64,000 bases of DNA, taken from assembly GCA_944548615.1 (NCBI GenBank), contig OX155980.1, forward strand, positions 4,848,969 to 4,912,968, read 5' to 3'. This DNA is from Micropterix aruncella (taxonomy: Eukaryota > Arthropoda > Insecta > Lepidoptera > Micropterigidae). A model generated the notes under the pieces. It ran no database searches. It saw only the letters and a list, made by a program, of their open reading frames with translations, and had not been told where the DNA came from. Shown one piece after another: positions 46,567 through 61,179 of the stretch; positions within the stretch are counted from its first letter, which is position 1, and every line of letters starts with the position of its first letter. The translations under genes and the position numbers were made by a program.

Positions 46567-47290
46567 TAATTGTCTTTCTATCTCATAGCAGTTCATCTCT
46601 ACTCGTGTGGCCCATGCGGTCAGCGTAGATCGTTGACGACCACCGTTTGCATGGTTTGGTGTAGGTACCGATGGCAGTTCAACCGGATTTGTCATATAGT
46701 GAACAGAGTTGTCATATAGTGAACGGTTTATTCCAGACTGATGAGCGGGTGAGATTGTTCAGACCTGCTCGCGTTAACAACGCTGTTCGTTCGTAAAAGT
46801 GATGTGACAATTGTATCTGACTCCATATTACTTCGCGAGAGTGGCAATAACGCATGCGGCTATTTTATTTGCTTTCTGGCGGGTTGAGCGACTTATACCA
46901 TGTGCCGCAGTCTCTACATCAGATTAGACAAATTATGGAAAAAGACGAATGTCAGTCGCTTAATTAGGCGAGGGTGCCAAGCCTAGCCTGTCTGAGGTAC
47001 TATCAATGGTTACTTGGCCCTACAGCACTTGCAGTGGTTCAGGTCTGTTTATTTGTTGTTACCGTATAGAATAATCGAAAAGACTAATAAATAAAATGCA
47101 TTTTTAATTGACTTCAAAAAAAGGAGGAGGTTATCAATTCGGTTGTATCTTTTTTTTTAAATGTTTGTTACCCCAGAATTCTGCCATTTATGAGCCGATT
47201 TGGAAAATTATATTTTTATTCAAAAGAATATACTTACAGATTAGTCCCATTTTTATCAAGATTCTGTTCTGATAATGGAATCCATAAGGA
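46567..47290. other. No gene recognised
   Basis: A local tandem gttgtcatatagtgaac(g/a) lies near 46690-46725. No motif-bearing frame is seen. Confidence 0.4.
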
Positions 47291-47299
47291 ATTGAGGGA

Positions 47300-47715
47300 A
47301 TTCCACAAATATTATCATATGAAATTGAAAATTTACATGTTAGTTCAATTCCGATGACAATTCATTTATTTTAATGGTAAGCATGACCTGATTCTACATC
47401 CTGGGTTGGCTCCCGACGAGGGAATTCTTCAACGGTAACAGCATAGACCCCAAATTTTGTATACTCATTCAGTTACGATAGCCCGTTCTAAGTTTTATCA
47501 TGACATGGATTCTGCACCCAGGGTTGGCTCCCGACGAGGGTACTCCTAAATGGTCAACAGACACAAAAAAAATTATATGTATCCAATTACGACAGCCCGT
47601 TCTAAGTTTTACCAAGGACTGCGGCACCCAGGGTTGGCTTCCGATGAGGAAATTCCTCATCGGTCAACAGCACATGCATACAATTGTGTATACGCATTTA
47701 ATTATAAGAGGCAAA
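47300..47715 (+). mobile_element. Solo foldback arm
   Basis: Runs from aatttacatgttagttcaattccgatgac through minisatellite units (ggttggctcccgacgaggg, cggtcaacagcaca, agcccgttctaagtttta), the same order and orientation as the left arm at 28530-28990. There is no opposing arm nearby. Confidence 0.75.
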
Positions 47716-48367
47716 ACAATGCATTGTGATTTTTTTGTATGTAGTATTTTTTTTATTTTGGGAAGAGTCATATTCTGTAAATCTAACAACGCCACTTGAG
47801 AATATCCCCATTTGCGGGGCTTAGCCTGATGATCTTAGAGACAACCGGTTCAAATCAGTCGAACGTTCACGTATCGCGCTATTGACAATTGCAATGGGAG
47901 GTTTGAAGTGTGCGACAGAAAAAGATCTAAAACAAACCGAACACTAAATCGGCGAGGGAAGAATTTGATGTAATGGGAACTGAAAATTCTATTGCAGAGA
48001 TGAAGATCTTGCCGAAGACAATGTTGTGTATTTTTAATATTGTGAATATTGCTGGTTGTGATAGATCCTCGTGTCATTTCTTGATCTCCGTTAAAAACGG
48101 CGAAACAAGTGCTTGCATAATGTATAATGTATGCCTATGAAGAATGTATAATGTATAATGAAGAGTCATAAAGTAAAATGAAGAGTTTTGCATAATGTGT
48201 AATGTATGCCTATAGGTTTATTACAGAAAATATAATTGCAATATTTTGTGTCCACGTCGCGAATTAATTCGAACATGAGTAAAATTTATTTCTCGTACGT
48301 TTTTATCTGTAGTTTCTTAGAATAAACCAGCATGATGAAATGTAATTAGATACTCTAATTGTAGACG

Positions 48368-48369
<2 letters not shown>
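47716..48369. other. No gene; short taatgtataatg tandem repeats
   Basis: Near 48115-48225 the words gtataatgtatgcctat and ataatgaagagt repeat several times. The rest is unremarkable. Confidence 0.45.

Positions 48370-48400
<31 letters not shown>
48370..48400. repeat. (AT)n tract, about 30 bp
   Basis: Pure TA run at the left border of the 557-bp array. Confidence 0.9.
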
Positions 48401-50375
<1,975 letters not shown>

Positions 50376-50485
50376 ATTTTGTAATGTGGAAATAATAATG
50401 ATATGTAGAGTGTATGAGAATATGTAGAGTGTATAAGAATATATAGGTGGAAGAATTAATATATAGTGTAATTTGTATCTACACT

Positions 50486-50491
50486 GTGTGT

Positions 50492-50543
<52 letters not shown>

Positions 50544-50610
50544 GTGAGTGAGGGTGTGTTTATTTGTGTGAGTGTGTATGTTTGTGAGGGTGTGTTTGTG
50601 AGAGTATAAA
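50486..50610. repeat. (TG)n microsatellite
   Basis: Pure TG over about 50 bp and then gtgaggg/gtgagtgtg variants, in the 3' non-coding region of the Penelope-like element. Confidence 0.9.
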
Positions 50611-50675
50611 AACAGATAGATATATATGTATATATTAAAAGGGTGTATACTATAGGATGGAATGTGTCTGTATCA

Positions 50676-53498
50676 TTAATGTTGAATATTCAGGCCTTTG
50701 CCATGGCAAGCTCCAAGTACCCAAATATGTCCCAGTTCCCATGTTTTGAGCTTAATTTCAGGCGTGTTCTCTGGGAAGGCCTTTACCACCTTAACCGTAA
50801 AACAGTCGTTAAAGGGTTTTCCATGCGACCGAGCGTGGAGTGGAATCGGAAGATTAGACAGATCGTTTCTCACTGAGGATCTGTGATTATTCATCCTCAA
50901 TCTGAGAGCGTTGGTGGTTTCCCCAACGTAAAACGCCTCACAAAACTTACATTGAAGATAGTAAATGCAATTTTGCGAATTGCAATCTGCATGCGATTTG
51001 ATCGAATAATTTTCGGAGGTATTGGGGCTCGTGAACTCTTCTGCCTGGAGGTGGATCGGGCATGTTTTGCAACGACTGCGATTGCAGGGAAATGATCCTG
51101 GTGGTAGCGATGATTGCGTCACGGGAGATGGAGTCCCTGTCTTAGACAAAATGTTGCGTAGGTTAGGTGGTCGACGATATGACACTGAGGGAGGGCCGGA
51201 AAAGAGACTTTTCGTCAACGGGCTCGATGAAAGGATCGGAAACAAGTCCTTCAAAATTGGCCTTAACTTTTCAACTCCGGGAAAGTAGGTGGTACACAAG
51301 TTTACCATTTCTTTTTTCGGCAAGGTGTTGTTGGATTTCAAGTGGAATCGCCTATGCGCGGGAATAATTTGATTAGCAAGCAAAACATCAGGATAATCTC
51401 TTCTTTTGAGAGCCGAATTGAGAGAATCGAGGTATGTGCTGAGGCTAAAATTATTGTTGCATATGCGATGACCCCGAATTGAAAGAGAGTGCGGTATGGA
51501 GCGCTTAGTATGTGGAGGATGGCAACTATTGTAGTGTAGATAGAGTTGGTGGTTGGTCGGCTTTATGTGGACCGAGGTTTTTAGAGTACCATCGACAAGA
51601 ACTAGATCCACATCTAGAAATGTGACTCTTTCGCTAGAAAATTTAAAGGTAAATTCCATAGTGGAGAAATTATTTAAATCTTCTAGAAAAGATACCAGTG
51701 TCTCTTGGCCGTGGGTCCAAATGACAAATATATCGTCGATGAAACGCAACCAAATGAGGGGTTGATGGTTCTGCGTGTTTAAAAAGGCTTGTTCGAGGCG
51801 ACCCATGAACAAGTTTGCATACGACGGCGCCATTTTTGATCCCATTGCTACGCCTTTTACCTGCAAAAAGATTTCCGTATCGAACTCAAATGCATTACGC
51901 ATTAAGATTAACTCCGTCAACTTCGTTAGGAAGTTAGTGGACGGCGAGTGGGGTGTTTCACGTAAATTTAGAAAATGTTTAATACTGCTCAGCCCTTCCG
52001 AATGAGGAATATTTGTGTAGAGCGAGACAACATCTATAGTAGCCAGTAGTATGTTAGGCTGAGATTGCAAGTCGATGTCTTTGATAATATCAAGGAAATG
52101 ATATGTGTCACGAACATGCGAAGGGAGCTCTGATACAAATGGTTGCAAAAACGAGTCAAGAAAGGCTGAAATGCGTTCAGTAGGCGAATTAAAAGATGAC
52201 ACAATTGGTCTGCCCGGGTTGCCTTCTTTGTGGATTTTGGGCAGTAAGTAGAGGGTTGGTGTCCTGTAATTATTGGGGGTTAGTAGCTCCATCTCTTTGC
52301 TATTTAAATTTTCTGCGGGGCCGTTGGTGGAGATTAACAACTTTATCTCACGTAAGTATTCTGCGTTGGGGTCGTTTGGCAACTTTGTGTAGCATTCTGG
52401 GTTATTGAGTTGTCGCAACCCTTCGGCTATGTAGTCACTTCTATTTTGGACTACTATGGAGGAACCCTTATCGGCCGGAAGTATAATGATGTCCTTATTG
52501 CGACGGAGCGATCCGAGGGCTACTCTTTCCCTGTAAGGGAGATTAGATGGGGGATTCAGCGATTTGAGGAAAGCCGGATCTAACGCTTTAGTGAGAAAGG
52601 TATTAATAAACACTTCTACTGGGTGATTTAACGGTAGAGAAGGTGGTTCACGGTTCGACGGCTCTCGGAATTTGGTTAATGCGGGATGCAGAGGCTCTAT
52701 CTGACCTTGAGTATGTGTTTGCCAAAACGCCTTCCACCTGAGATTCCGACAAAAGTCCATCATATCAGCCGCAAATTGAAAGTGGTTGATTTTGGGGGTG
52801 GGGCAAAATGACAGACCCTTGGATAGCACAGATTTTTCGTCATCTGATAAATCTTTGGATGACAGATTGACAACTGACATCCTTTCATCAAAAGGGTTGC
52901 TCGGATTGTCAGTGGCGCTAGAGGATGAAGAGGGTTGCCATCTGCAGGCAATAGAAATAGCAGGAGATGGGGCTATTGGATTAACCTGGTACAGGGGGAT
53001 GGAGTTTATGGCCGAATCCACAATGGGCCTTAATATATTGAAGGATTCTGTGTCGACATCTCGGTACGATTGGGTTAAAACTAGAAATTTTTCCGAGTGT
53101 CTGAGACGCATAATATTTAATTTATTAACCGCCCTAGATACGATTAATTTTATATTTGCTATAATGGGCTCCGTAGGGGTGAGGGTTAATTCATTAATGA
53201 ATGTCACGCAGAGTTTACGGTGTTGATCCACTAGTCCACGATATTGTTCCAATAGTAATTGAGTAGTTTCAATTACGTGTTTGAATTGAAGTACGTGGAA
53301 TGGACCATGAATCGACGGTGGCATAGCAGTTAAGGGAATACGAGTGACCAATCCGTTCGGAGGCATTCCAGCTCTTAAGCAGTTGGTTAAAAATTCACTA
53401 TGGCTCATGAATTGCGCTATTTTCTCGGTGCTGTTTCTCAAGTGTCTCAGGCGAGTAGTGGTTTGAAAATCCATTAGAACAGTAATAATATAGGACAA
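50676..53498 (-). CDS. Penelope-like polyprotein: reverse transcriptase + GIY-YIG endonuclease
   Basis: A 940-residue intact ORF; the enzyme copies the element RNA at a nicked target. In order: LSKGLSFCPTP (226-236); DIIILPADKGSSIVV (336-350); PKIHK (420-424); motif A TIDVVSLYTNIP (487-498, catalytic Asp489); motif B GVAMGSKMAPSYANLFMG (549-566); motif C FIDDIFVIW (586-594, Asp588/Asp589); thumb-side FLDVDLVL to LYLHYN (627-657). A Cys-rich linker follows (C805, C810, C813, then C839, C844, C850, C853). The GIY-YIG domain is IYY (845-847), YVGET (857-861), with R868, H872 and E921 as likely active-site residues. Both enzymatic cores look complete. Initiation could be at Met1 or Met9. Nearest groups by motif are Neptune/Poseidon-like Penelope elements; the exact clade was not tested. 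It reads away from the upstream pseudo-LTR, the likely promoter. Confidence 0.95.
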   Translation of the reverse strand: MSYIITVLMDFQTTTRLRHLRNSTEKIAQFMSHSEFLTNCLRAGMPPNGLVTRIPLTAMPPSIHGPFHVLQFKHVIETTQLLLEQYRGLVDQHRKLCVTFINELTLTPTEPIIANIKLIVSRAVNKLNIMRLRHSEKFLVLTQSYRDVDTESFNILRPIVDSAINSIPLYQVNPIAPSPAISIACRWQPSSSSSATDNPSNPFDERMSVVNLSSKDLSDDEKSVLSKGLSFCPTPKINHFQFAADMMDFCRNLRWKAFWQTHTQGQIEPLHPALTKFREPSNREPPSLPLNHPVEVFINTFLTKALDPAFLKSLNPPSNLPYRERVALGSLRRNKDIIILPADKGSSIVVQNRSDYIAEGLRQLNNPECYTKLPNDPNAEYLREIKLLISTNGPAENLNSKEMELLTPNNYRTPTLYLLPKIHKEGNPGRPIVSSFNSPTERISAFLDSFLQPFVSELPSHVRDTYHFLDIIKDIDLQSQPNILLATIDVVSLYTNIPHSEGLSSIKHFLNLRETPHSPSTNFLTKLTELILMRNAFEFDTEIFLQVKGVAMGSKMAPSYANLFMGRLEQAFLNTQNHQPLIWLRFIDDIFVIWTHGQETLVSFLEDLNNFSTMEFTFKFSSERVTFLDVDLVLVDGTLKTSVHIKPTNHQLYLHYNSCHPPHTKRSIPHSLSIRGHRICNNNFSLSTYLDSLNSALKRRDYPDVLLANQIIPAHRRFHLKSNNTLPKKEMVNLCTTYFPGVEKLRPILKDLFPILSSSPLTKSLFSGPPSVSYRRPPNLRNILSKTGTPSPVTQSSLPPGSFPCNRSRCKTCPIHLQAEEFTSPNTSENYSIKSHADCNSQNCIYYLQCKFCEAFYVGETTNALRLRMNNHRSSVRNDLSNLPIPLHARSHGKPFNDCFTVKVVKAFPENTPEIKLKTWELGHIWVLGACHGKGLNIQH

Positions 53499-53946
53499 TA
53501 TAAAATAGTGCCTTTCGACAACTGTTATGGCAATAGATAGTTTGATAAATATAGAGGTACGCTGTGTGTTTGCGTGTGAGTAATCGGCCTATAGTATGCC
53601 GATCACTGCTGGGAATTTAATGTGTATGGTGATGTGATGTGATGTGAGAGAATTTAAAGTGTTATTTATTTGTGTGTATGAATTTAGAGTTACAAAGGGA
53701 AAAGGACAGGAAAATAGAGGGTAAAAAGAAGGAGAAGACAGGACACCACTTACTGTGATACCATGGTGTTCTGGTTGTCGGCAGCCGGGGGTCATTAAGA
53801 TGCGGATTCACTTGCACTTTTTTTGATTATTCACTCAATCACAATTTATCGTGATTATCACTTTTAATTGATCGCGCCCGGTTTGATTTAAGACGACGAA
53901 AAGGAGAAGGTAGTTGTTAGTTATTTTAATCCGATGATTTAGTATT

Positions 53947-54168
53947 TAATTTTTAAATGAAAACTTTTAAAACATTTTTATTTAATTGTAAGGTTAGTGA
54001 AGGTTGTACCTTTGCCGGACGTTTCGGAGCCCGTGGCTCCTTCTTCAGCGGCAAGAAGAATACTGCAGTGGAAGCTGTCACCTGCAACTACCCGCATTCC
54101 TCTGTGGTGCTGGGAGAGGGGTGTAATGGGCGGGAAAATGCATTTTTAAATAAAATATTGGATTTAGA
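53947..54168 (-). repeat. Pseudo-LTR, upstream copy
   Basis: Upstream partner of 50154-50375, carrying the same hammerhead-like motif. By analogy with other Penelope-like elements it should include the transcription start. A 450-bp leader separates it from the ORF. Confidence 0.92.
54012..54054 (-). ncRNA. Hammerhead-ribozyme-like motif in upstream pseudo-LTR
   Basis: Same sequence and fold as 50219-50261, shifted by 3793. Two motifs in one transcript could pair through their ACGT stem III and act as a dimer. Confidence 0.7.
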
Positions 54169-54178
54169 TAAATATTGT

Positions 54179-54678
<500 letters not shown>

Positions 54679-54712
<34 letters not shown>
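54679..54712. repeat. (AT)n tract, about 34 bp
   Basis: Pure TA run between the 557-bp-unit fragment and the second Penelope-like fragment. Confidence 0.9.
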
Positions 54713-55387
<675 letters not shown>

Positions 55388-55485
55388 ATTATATTTTATT
55401 CACATCATAATTAAAGGCCAGATTCGGAAATCATTTCATAACTGCTAAATGGCAGTATTATTTACTAAATGACATTAACTACTCA

Positions 55486-55920
55486 ATGTTCAATTTAATT
55501 ATAAAATATCAAAATTGTAGAGGTTTGAGGACTAAGTCATATGAGTTTTTGCAACAAGTTCAATCCAGCAATATAGAAGTAATTGCTGTTACGGAAACAT
55601 GGCTTACTGACAGCTTTCTGAGCGGTGAACTTTTCGATGATAGATATGAGGTCTTCCGGTGCGATCGGAATGCCTCCGTCACTGGTTTGCGTCGCGGTTT
55701 TTTTTCGAACTTCATTAGATTATTTATTGGTTATTTGAAAAGGCGTAGTATCTCACTAATGTTTCAATTTTACATTTTTTTCATTTTTAATCATCATTTT
55801 TGTTTGTTGTATTAATGGTGTAAATTATAAACGGTATTAGGCTTAAGTCCCGATTTTATTTATGCGCAGTATAATTCGTTACATACTGTAATTTACCAAG
55901 GATAAATAAATTTAAAAATA
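55486..55920 (+). pseudogene. LINE N-terminal endonuclease fragment joined to 3'-UTR-like sequence
   Basis: The frame from 55486 begins with the start of an AP-type endonuclease domain of CR1/Jockey-like LINEs: IKYQNCRGLRTKS, then IEVIAVTETWLTD with the metal-binding Glu, then YEVFRCDRN. After GLRRG (about 55700) the similarity ends abruptly in a T run and AT-rich sequence ending near aataaataaatttaaaa (55905-55920). About 90% of the element is therefore missing internally. This could be an internal deletion derivative or a chance junction. The position right after the (AT)n tract may mark its 5' end. Confidence 0.7.
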
Positions 55921-55994
55921 TATATATTTCTCTAGTTTTAAGTATTTATTGAACGGGTACTTGTCTTACGTATCGAAGTGAACGGTTTCGTGCA

Positions 55995-56700
55995 GCTTGG
56001 GCCACAAGATCCATTGTGTACTCGGATCGGTCCAACTCACGATTCAACTCCTATTCAGCAGCCTCCTAATGTGGAAGGCTATCCCGGGTAAGACTCTCGC
56101 GTCTCAGGCCGCACGGCTGGTCGATCGGTTTCTCATGGGGGATTGCCTTCCGGTGCTACCGAACGGTTTGCGCACCGTTCGGCGATGCCAATAGGTTGTA
56201 CCCTCTGACTAATTGCTGAAGGAGTCTGGGAACTATAGAAATATACTCTCTCCTAAGCAGCGGGGGTGGATGTTGACCTGTCGTCAACCACTCTTGAAAA
56301 GACCTTCGTGCTACCTGATCCTGGCAATTAGAGCCGGGCAAAAGATGCCTTTGGACCGCGATAGATTCAAACTGAATCACCGCTAAATGTACGGAAGATA
56401 GAAGCCGTCTAAGCGACTTCGGTTTCGTAACCAGTCGGTAGGAAGGGGGCAACCTGAAGGTTCATTCCATGCGGAAATATATTGCCAAAACTGGAAGCTA
56501 GGGGACGAGGTAGCCCCACTGGTTTTTACCTTTCTAGTGCTTCGCCGTAAGACGTTGGACTCTGGCGGGTTCGTGGCTTTGCTGGCCGGTAGGTTTGTAC
56601 CGTACCAAAGTCTTCTACGCTCACCTCACGGGAGACAGAACGATCACATATCGTTAAAACTTCCTGAGGTGTCGGGTTTGCTCGTTGTAGTTGACAAATT
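55995..56700 (-). mobile_element. Diverged relative of family A (inverted)
   Basis: On the minus strand it starts near ttgtcaactacaacgagc (56700) and shares gttttaacgatatgtgatcg, cgatagattca and gcgcaaaccgttcgg-type phrases in family A order. Substitutions and indels are numerous. No conserved frame. Confidence 0.6.
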
Positions 56701-56740
56701 AAGTTGGTCTTTCGTATCCGACTTAACTTCGTTCAATTAA

Positions 56741-57059
56741 ATTAGTTCAATGATTTAAGATTTATAGGATTTTTAAAAATAGGCGGCCTTATTGTATCAC
56801 TCTACCTTAGTTAAGAGGAAACATGAGAATTGCTTACTATATCATCATGTTTAGGAGTAGATGTTGTAAGACTTTTTTCGCAGACCAATTCGTCTGTTTT
56901 TGCCCCTGGAAATCGCTAAATAATCGGGACAACTATCGTCAATTCCAATTAGGTATTTAGAAAAACACCAATAATCGTTAATAATATCGTAATCGTAATC
57001 GGTTGCATCGATAATGCTATTATTGTGTATAATTAATTTCTGAATGAGTATAAATAGTA
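56741..57059. other. No gene recognised
   Basis: AT-rich with repeated taatcgt words near 56970-57015. No element boundary is seen. Confidence 0.4.
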
Positions 57060-57490
57060 ATCAGTGGCATAAATGTTCCCAGCTTCCTTCAAGCAAAAGT
57101 GCACGAGGCGATGATTGACAGAACCGTGGGGGGGCCGCGCGGACGCAGCGCACTTGTCATTCCCGGACGCGGGGCAAAAAGTTTGTCAGTGACAAAAAGT
57201 GAGGCGAGCGAGAGCGCGTCGCCATGAATGGACCCCTAATCCGATTGCAAACCTACGTGTCAAATAACGAAAGAATGGCCCTTTCTTCCGGTCAATTCAC
57301 TAATAATGGCGGGCGGACCGACGCTATTTTCGTTTTCACAAGATTACCGCACATCATTGGGCTGAGCAAGACGCGGGCCCGCTTGGTGGTGCACGCATCC
57401 ATCCGAGATCCGGCCCTGCGCACCGCGCGATGCCACCATCCGCCGTCCGATCCACAACAAATCGCACATTCATTCAGAATTAGAGATTGA
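57060..57490 (+). other. CpG-rich segment, possible host promoter or exon
   Basis: A sharp rise in GC and CpG (for example ggggccgcgcggacgcagcg near 57132) in otherwise AT-rich DNA. An 88-codon frame starts at 57224 (MNGPLIRLQTYVSNNERMAL) and ends at 57490. I recognise no domain. CpG-rich isolated segments of this kind can be promoters or conserved elements of developmental genes, but nothing proves it here. Confidence 0.35.
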
Positions 57491-57514
57491 AAATTCCTTA
57501 GTAACTAGTAACCA

Positions 57515-57975
57515 GGGCCGTCCACATATTAAGTAACCAGGTTTTTGGATTTCGACCTCCCTCCTATTTTTCCACAGTTATAATCAGCGGCCTGACCCCC
57601 CTCCCCCCCCCCCCCCTAGTATTACGTGATCAACCGAATTTGCATAAAATGTGAAGAATCGTGAATCCAGGGTATATAAAACGTTTTTAAAAACCTTTTA
57701 AAAACCTTATTAATTCAAAGTATTTACAAAACCTTTGGTTTATTTTACAGATATCTTCAGGCTGTAAAAACGGTATTAAAGAGAAAAACATTATTTGAGA
57801 ATGCATTTAAAAATACACATTTAATGTGCAGGTTTAGACCTAAAAAGTTGCGATGCAGTGACCAAAGTTGATTACGTAATCAGGACGTCCCCCCCTCCCA
57901 CATAATCTAGCGTAAGCCTCAGTTCCAACCCCCTCCACCCACCCACTCGGCGATTACATAATATGTGGACGGCCC
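57515..57975. mobile_element. MITE with 17-bp perfect terminal inverted repeats
   Basis: GGGCCGTCCACATATTA (57515) and TAATATGTGGACGGCCC (ending 57975). Inside are poly(C) tracts on the left (57596-57617) and C-rich tracts on the right (57890, 57930), plus repeated attacgtgatcaac / gattacgtaatcag words. No target duplication is clear, so the superfamily is open. No coding capacity. Confidence 0.8.
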
Positions 57976-57989
57976 CTTATTTAGCTTGC

Positions 57990-58260
57990 AGCCCATCCCA
58001 GGCATATATGTGTAATACACAGTATACCATACAGTAGCGTCTCTTAAAATAAAATTGAAAATGAGGCGAGCTACGTCACGAGTCCAAGGGCACGCATATG
58101 ACTGCCAAATGTCTACTACTCCGCCAACGCAGATGTTCAAACGTTTTGAGAAATTCGGCGACCTTCGCACACGCGCTAACCAAAGACGTTCGTCGAGACG
58201 TACCCCTCTGCTCACTTCCCTCGCACCCTATCCCCGAATTATAATTTTAGTCAGAGTGAC
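57990..58260 (-). repeat. Repeat E, copy 2 (inverted)
   Basis: On the minus strand: gtacgtctcgacgaacgtct, ggttagcg, then ttttattttaagagacgcta and ggtatactgtg, as at 40225-40460. The right-hand part ends at about the MITE. Confidence 0.65.
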
Positions 58261-58269
58261 GAGATGATG

Positions 58270-58929
58270 TTATTTCATAAGCGCCGTGTAAAACGCCCTT
58301 CTAAGCGTCCATCAACGGTTCCGGTCGCAAAAAAGTTTCCTGCCTATATTCACTATTAATTCAATTCAATTAAAATTTATTTATAAATCAAAAAATATTC
58401 TTCATGGATTGTTTATGTTATTAAATCTACTTAACTATGCTAATGCCAGACGACTCGCGCACACACTCAAGTGGGTAGCTAGGGTTAGCTACACGTTGGC
58501 TGTAGTGGGTTGCTACGGTTAGCTACAACCGCTCTATAAGTTGACCAATATATTTGCCATTGCCTATGCCTCTCGCTATTTCCTATACATTTTTCCTAGT
58601 GGCACCGGCGCACTTCTACCTTAGCGATTGGCCAGTGTGTAGAGAGGGTATATAGAGAAGGCAGAAAACTTTTATCCGAATGGTTGTCTATAAAAATGGA
58701 TGGTGCTCCTGTTATAATTTTTAAACGCGAAGTGACATTCATCTGTTAATTCATCATTTCGGTGGGTTAATCGAAATATTAATTGAAGATATTACTATAA
58801 TAGTTAAAATAACTTTAATGTTATACGAAAATCAAATAAAAAAAGGAGTAACCGCAAAATAAACAATTACATAACAATAATTTGAATATCAGAAATGATG
58901 AACCACATCTAAACATTTTATAAAAATAA
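58270..58929. other. No gene recognised
   Basis: gggtagctagggttagctac and ggttgctacggttagctac form a short diverged tandem near 58470-58530. Otherwise AT-rich. Confidence 0.4.
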
Positions 58930-59205
58930 AATACGTGTGGCACTCGGGGACTGCCGCGGTAAAGCTATTGCATAGCATTTTTAACAATTTATTTATTTAA
59001 TTTATTTTATTTTTTCTGATATCAGATAACTGCGCTCTATCGGAAAACGATGAAATTATTCTGAATCATTTGCGGCTGCGGTAGCAAATGATTCGGAATA
59101 ATTTAAACGTCTTCCGATAGAGCGCCGCGCACGAATTTTTTATTCGATAAAGCCAAAAAACCGGATTATTCGAAAAAATTCGTAGATAAAAAGATAGATA
59201 ATTAA
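58930..59205 (-). mobile_element. Family C hairpin element, copy 7 (inverted, truncated)
   Basis: On the minus strand only the right-hand half is present: the end ccgagtgccacacgta, the gctatgcaatagc motif and the whole palindrome. It stops at agatagataatt, where the rest should follow. Confidence 0.85.
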
Positions 59206-59735
59206 AAAAAAAATTCCTTTAGTCCAAATCTAATTACCCACCATAAAAGTTCATTTTATTATTATTTATTCTTTATTTATAGCTAATGATATTTGGCATT
59301 TCATATTCCACAGTTTTATTATAAAGTGTAGAGGCCAAATACAATACATGCTTCTGGGCAAACTTGCTGCTCATTCTCGGAATTTTGTGTTTTCTCTCGG
59401 GCCATATTGTGGTCTTGGCAGTAACGCAACTCTTTGTGCCGATGCTAGTGGAGTAGCATCACTGTGTCATAGGTGTGTGTAATATCAGGGATTTGGAATT
59501 CCTAAATAACTGATCGAAGGGGTATCTCACCGGACTTCATATATTACCTAGTATATCGTAGCTTTTTTAATGTTTTTGTATGGACATTATTGCAGTTAAA
59601 TCGATCGGTATTTAACACTTAAGAAAGCGCTAATGGGTTTAAGTTTAGTTTAAAGCTCGACTGCGACGTTGCCGCTCTTAGTACCTTTCAACGATAGTGT
59701 AGCACAGTAAACGATCTTGGTCGTCAGCAGGATTG
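59206..59735. other. No gene recognised
   Basis: Unremarkable sequence, with an oligo-A run at the family C junction. Confidence 0.4.
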
Positions 59736-59850
59736 TTGCTGATGCAGGTTTTCTTAAATATCAGCGGATGCTGATGCTGTTGCTGATAAAAATTCAAATT
59801 CAAATGCTGATTTTGATATAAATATCAGCTGATGCTGACGGTAATTTTAA
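59736..59850. repeat. GCTGAT-rich tract, left
   Basis: Repeated gatgctgatgctg(t) and aaatatcagc words. A matching tract lies at 61180-61290, and the LINE fragment lies between the two. Confidence 0.7.
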
Positions 59851-60289
59851 TGAATTACTTAAATTACATATATCCAACTATAAAATTGTTATTATAAGGG
59901 ATAATATAAGTAGGTATTTTAAATAAAAACTTAGTTATAATACTTCTGTGCGTTTTAATTATTGAAAACAATCTTCTTACATTTTGAATAGGTAAAGTAC
60001 GATTACCTAACAAAAATAAAATACAATTGGCAGTTAACCACCCAACTTGAAATTTTATTATTGGTAAGTTTATTTAGAAAAAACAATAGCTGAGCTGCTT
60101 TTCAGCCGATTACGGGAAGGCTTACTTATATATAAATCCGGCACTGCTGAATAATTGCCGGCTAGAAATTTTTGCCGGCGGATATGACAGCGTGCGCATG
60201 CGGCTAGAGCTAAGCTCCGCCCTTCAAGCATGCCGAAATATTGAGTGACAAGCTTTCTAGAGCATGCGTTTTACTGCGTCAGATGTGCA

Positions 60290-61160
60290 AAATTATCAGA
60301 AAAACAGACGCCAGATGCATATATTTCGCCCACTTTCAGTCGCACCTACGTTACGGCATCTAATTGTGGGCTCAGTGTACCATGGAATTTAGGCAGCATA
60401 TTTTCTCCCTGCAGAAACGCGCAATAAGAATTCTAAATAATATGGACAGCTTTCAATCATGTCGTGGATCATTCAGGAATCAAAATATACTCACCCTGCC
60501 ATCACTATATTTATTTGAGTGCATCAAACTAGTAGCTAAAGACATATCTAAATTTAAGAAACCTGTAGAAGTACATAATCACTTGACTAGGTCGAGGAAC
60601 AATCTTCTATTACCTCGTCCGAACCTAGAAATTTTACGCAGAGACCCTAACTACGTGGGAATGTCCTTTTTTAATAAACTGCCACAAAACCTAAAAGACC
60701 TAATATGTAGGGAAAAGAAAATATTAGTTTTCTATTCGGAAGTCAGAAAGCTACTAATTTATAAGGAATTATATGACATAAATGAATTTTAATTATATTT
60801 TAATTTTAATAATCTTTAATAATCGTTTTAATGACAAAAATGAATTTTTATAATTAATAATAATGAATTTTAATAATAATCTTCTAGACTATAAATACCA
60901 CTAGTTTAAGTATGCGTATATAATCTAACAAACATGACTTCCATCTATATTTTTTATCTACAAAATGAACTCTGTCTCTATCGTTATTAATTTATTTCTG
61001 TATATGACGTGTATAATTTACGAGGTGAACTTTAGAACTGAACGGAAATGAAATCACGAAGGAATTAAATTGTAAATACTATTAAATGTACCTAACACCT
61101 GGTTTTAGTTTCGACAATCTGTAAAGATTTTTTGAAATAAATGAATTGAATTGAATTGAA
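60290..61160 (+). pseudogene. CR1/L2-like LINE: C-terminal fragment with repeat tail
   Basis: The frame 60364-60792 reads IFSLQKRAIRIL, then FRNQNILTLPSLYLFECIKL and a basic C-terminal part ending at 60792. This is the familiar C-terminus of CR1/L2/Jockey-like ORF2. Upstream the similarity continues in another frame (YVTASNCG region), so there is a frameshift. The 3' UTR ends at a short tandem tail gaattgaattgaattgaa (61143-61160), as in CR1/L2-type elements that end in microsatellite-like repeats rather than poly(A). Reverse transcriptase and endonuclease are absent: 5' truncated and dead. Confidence 0.75.
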
Positions 61161-61179
61161 AAGGTCATGTTACGAGCAG

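Noticed and set aside
52786..53226. 146-codon plus-strand frame
   Set aside because: Shadow of the Penelope-like ORF on the opposite strand.
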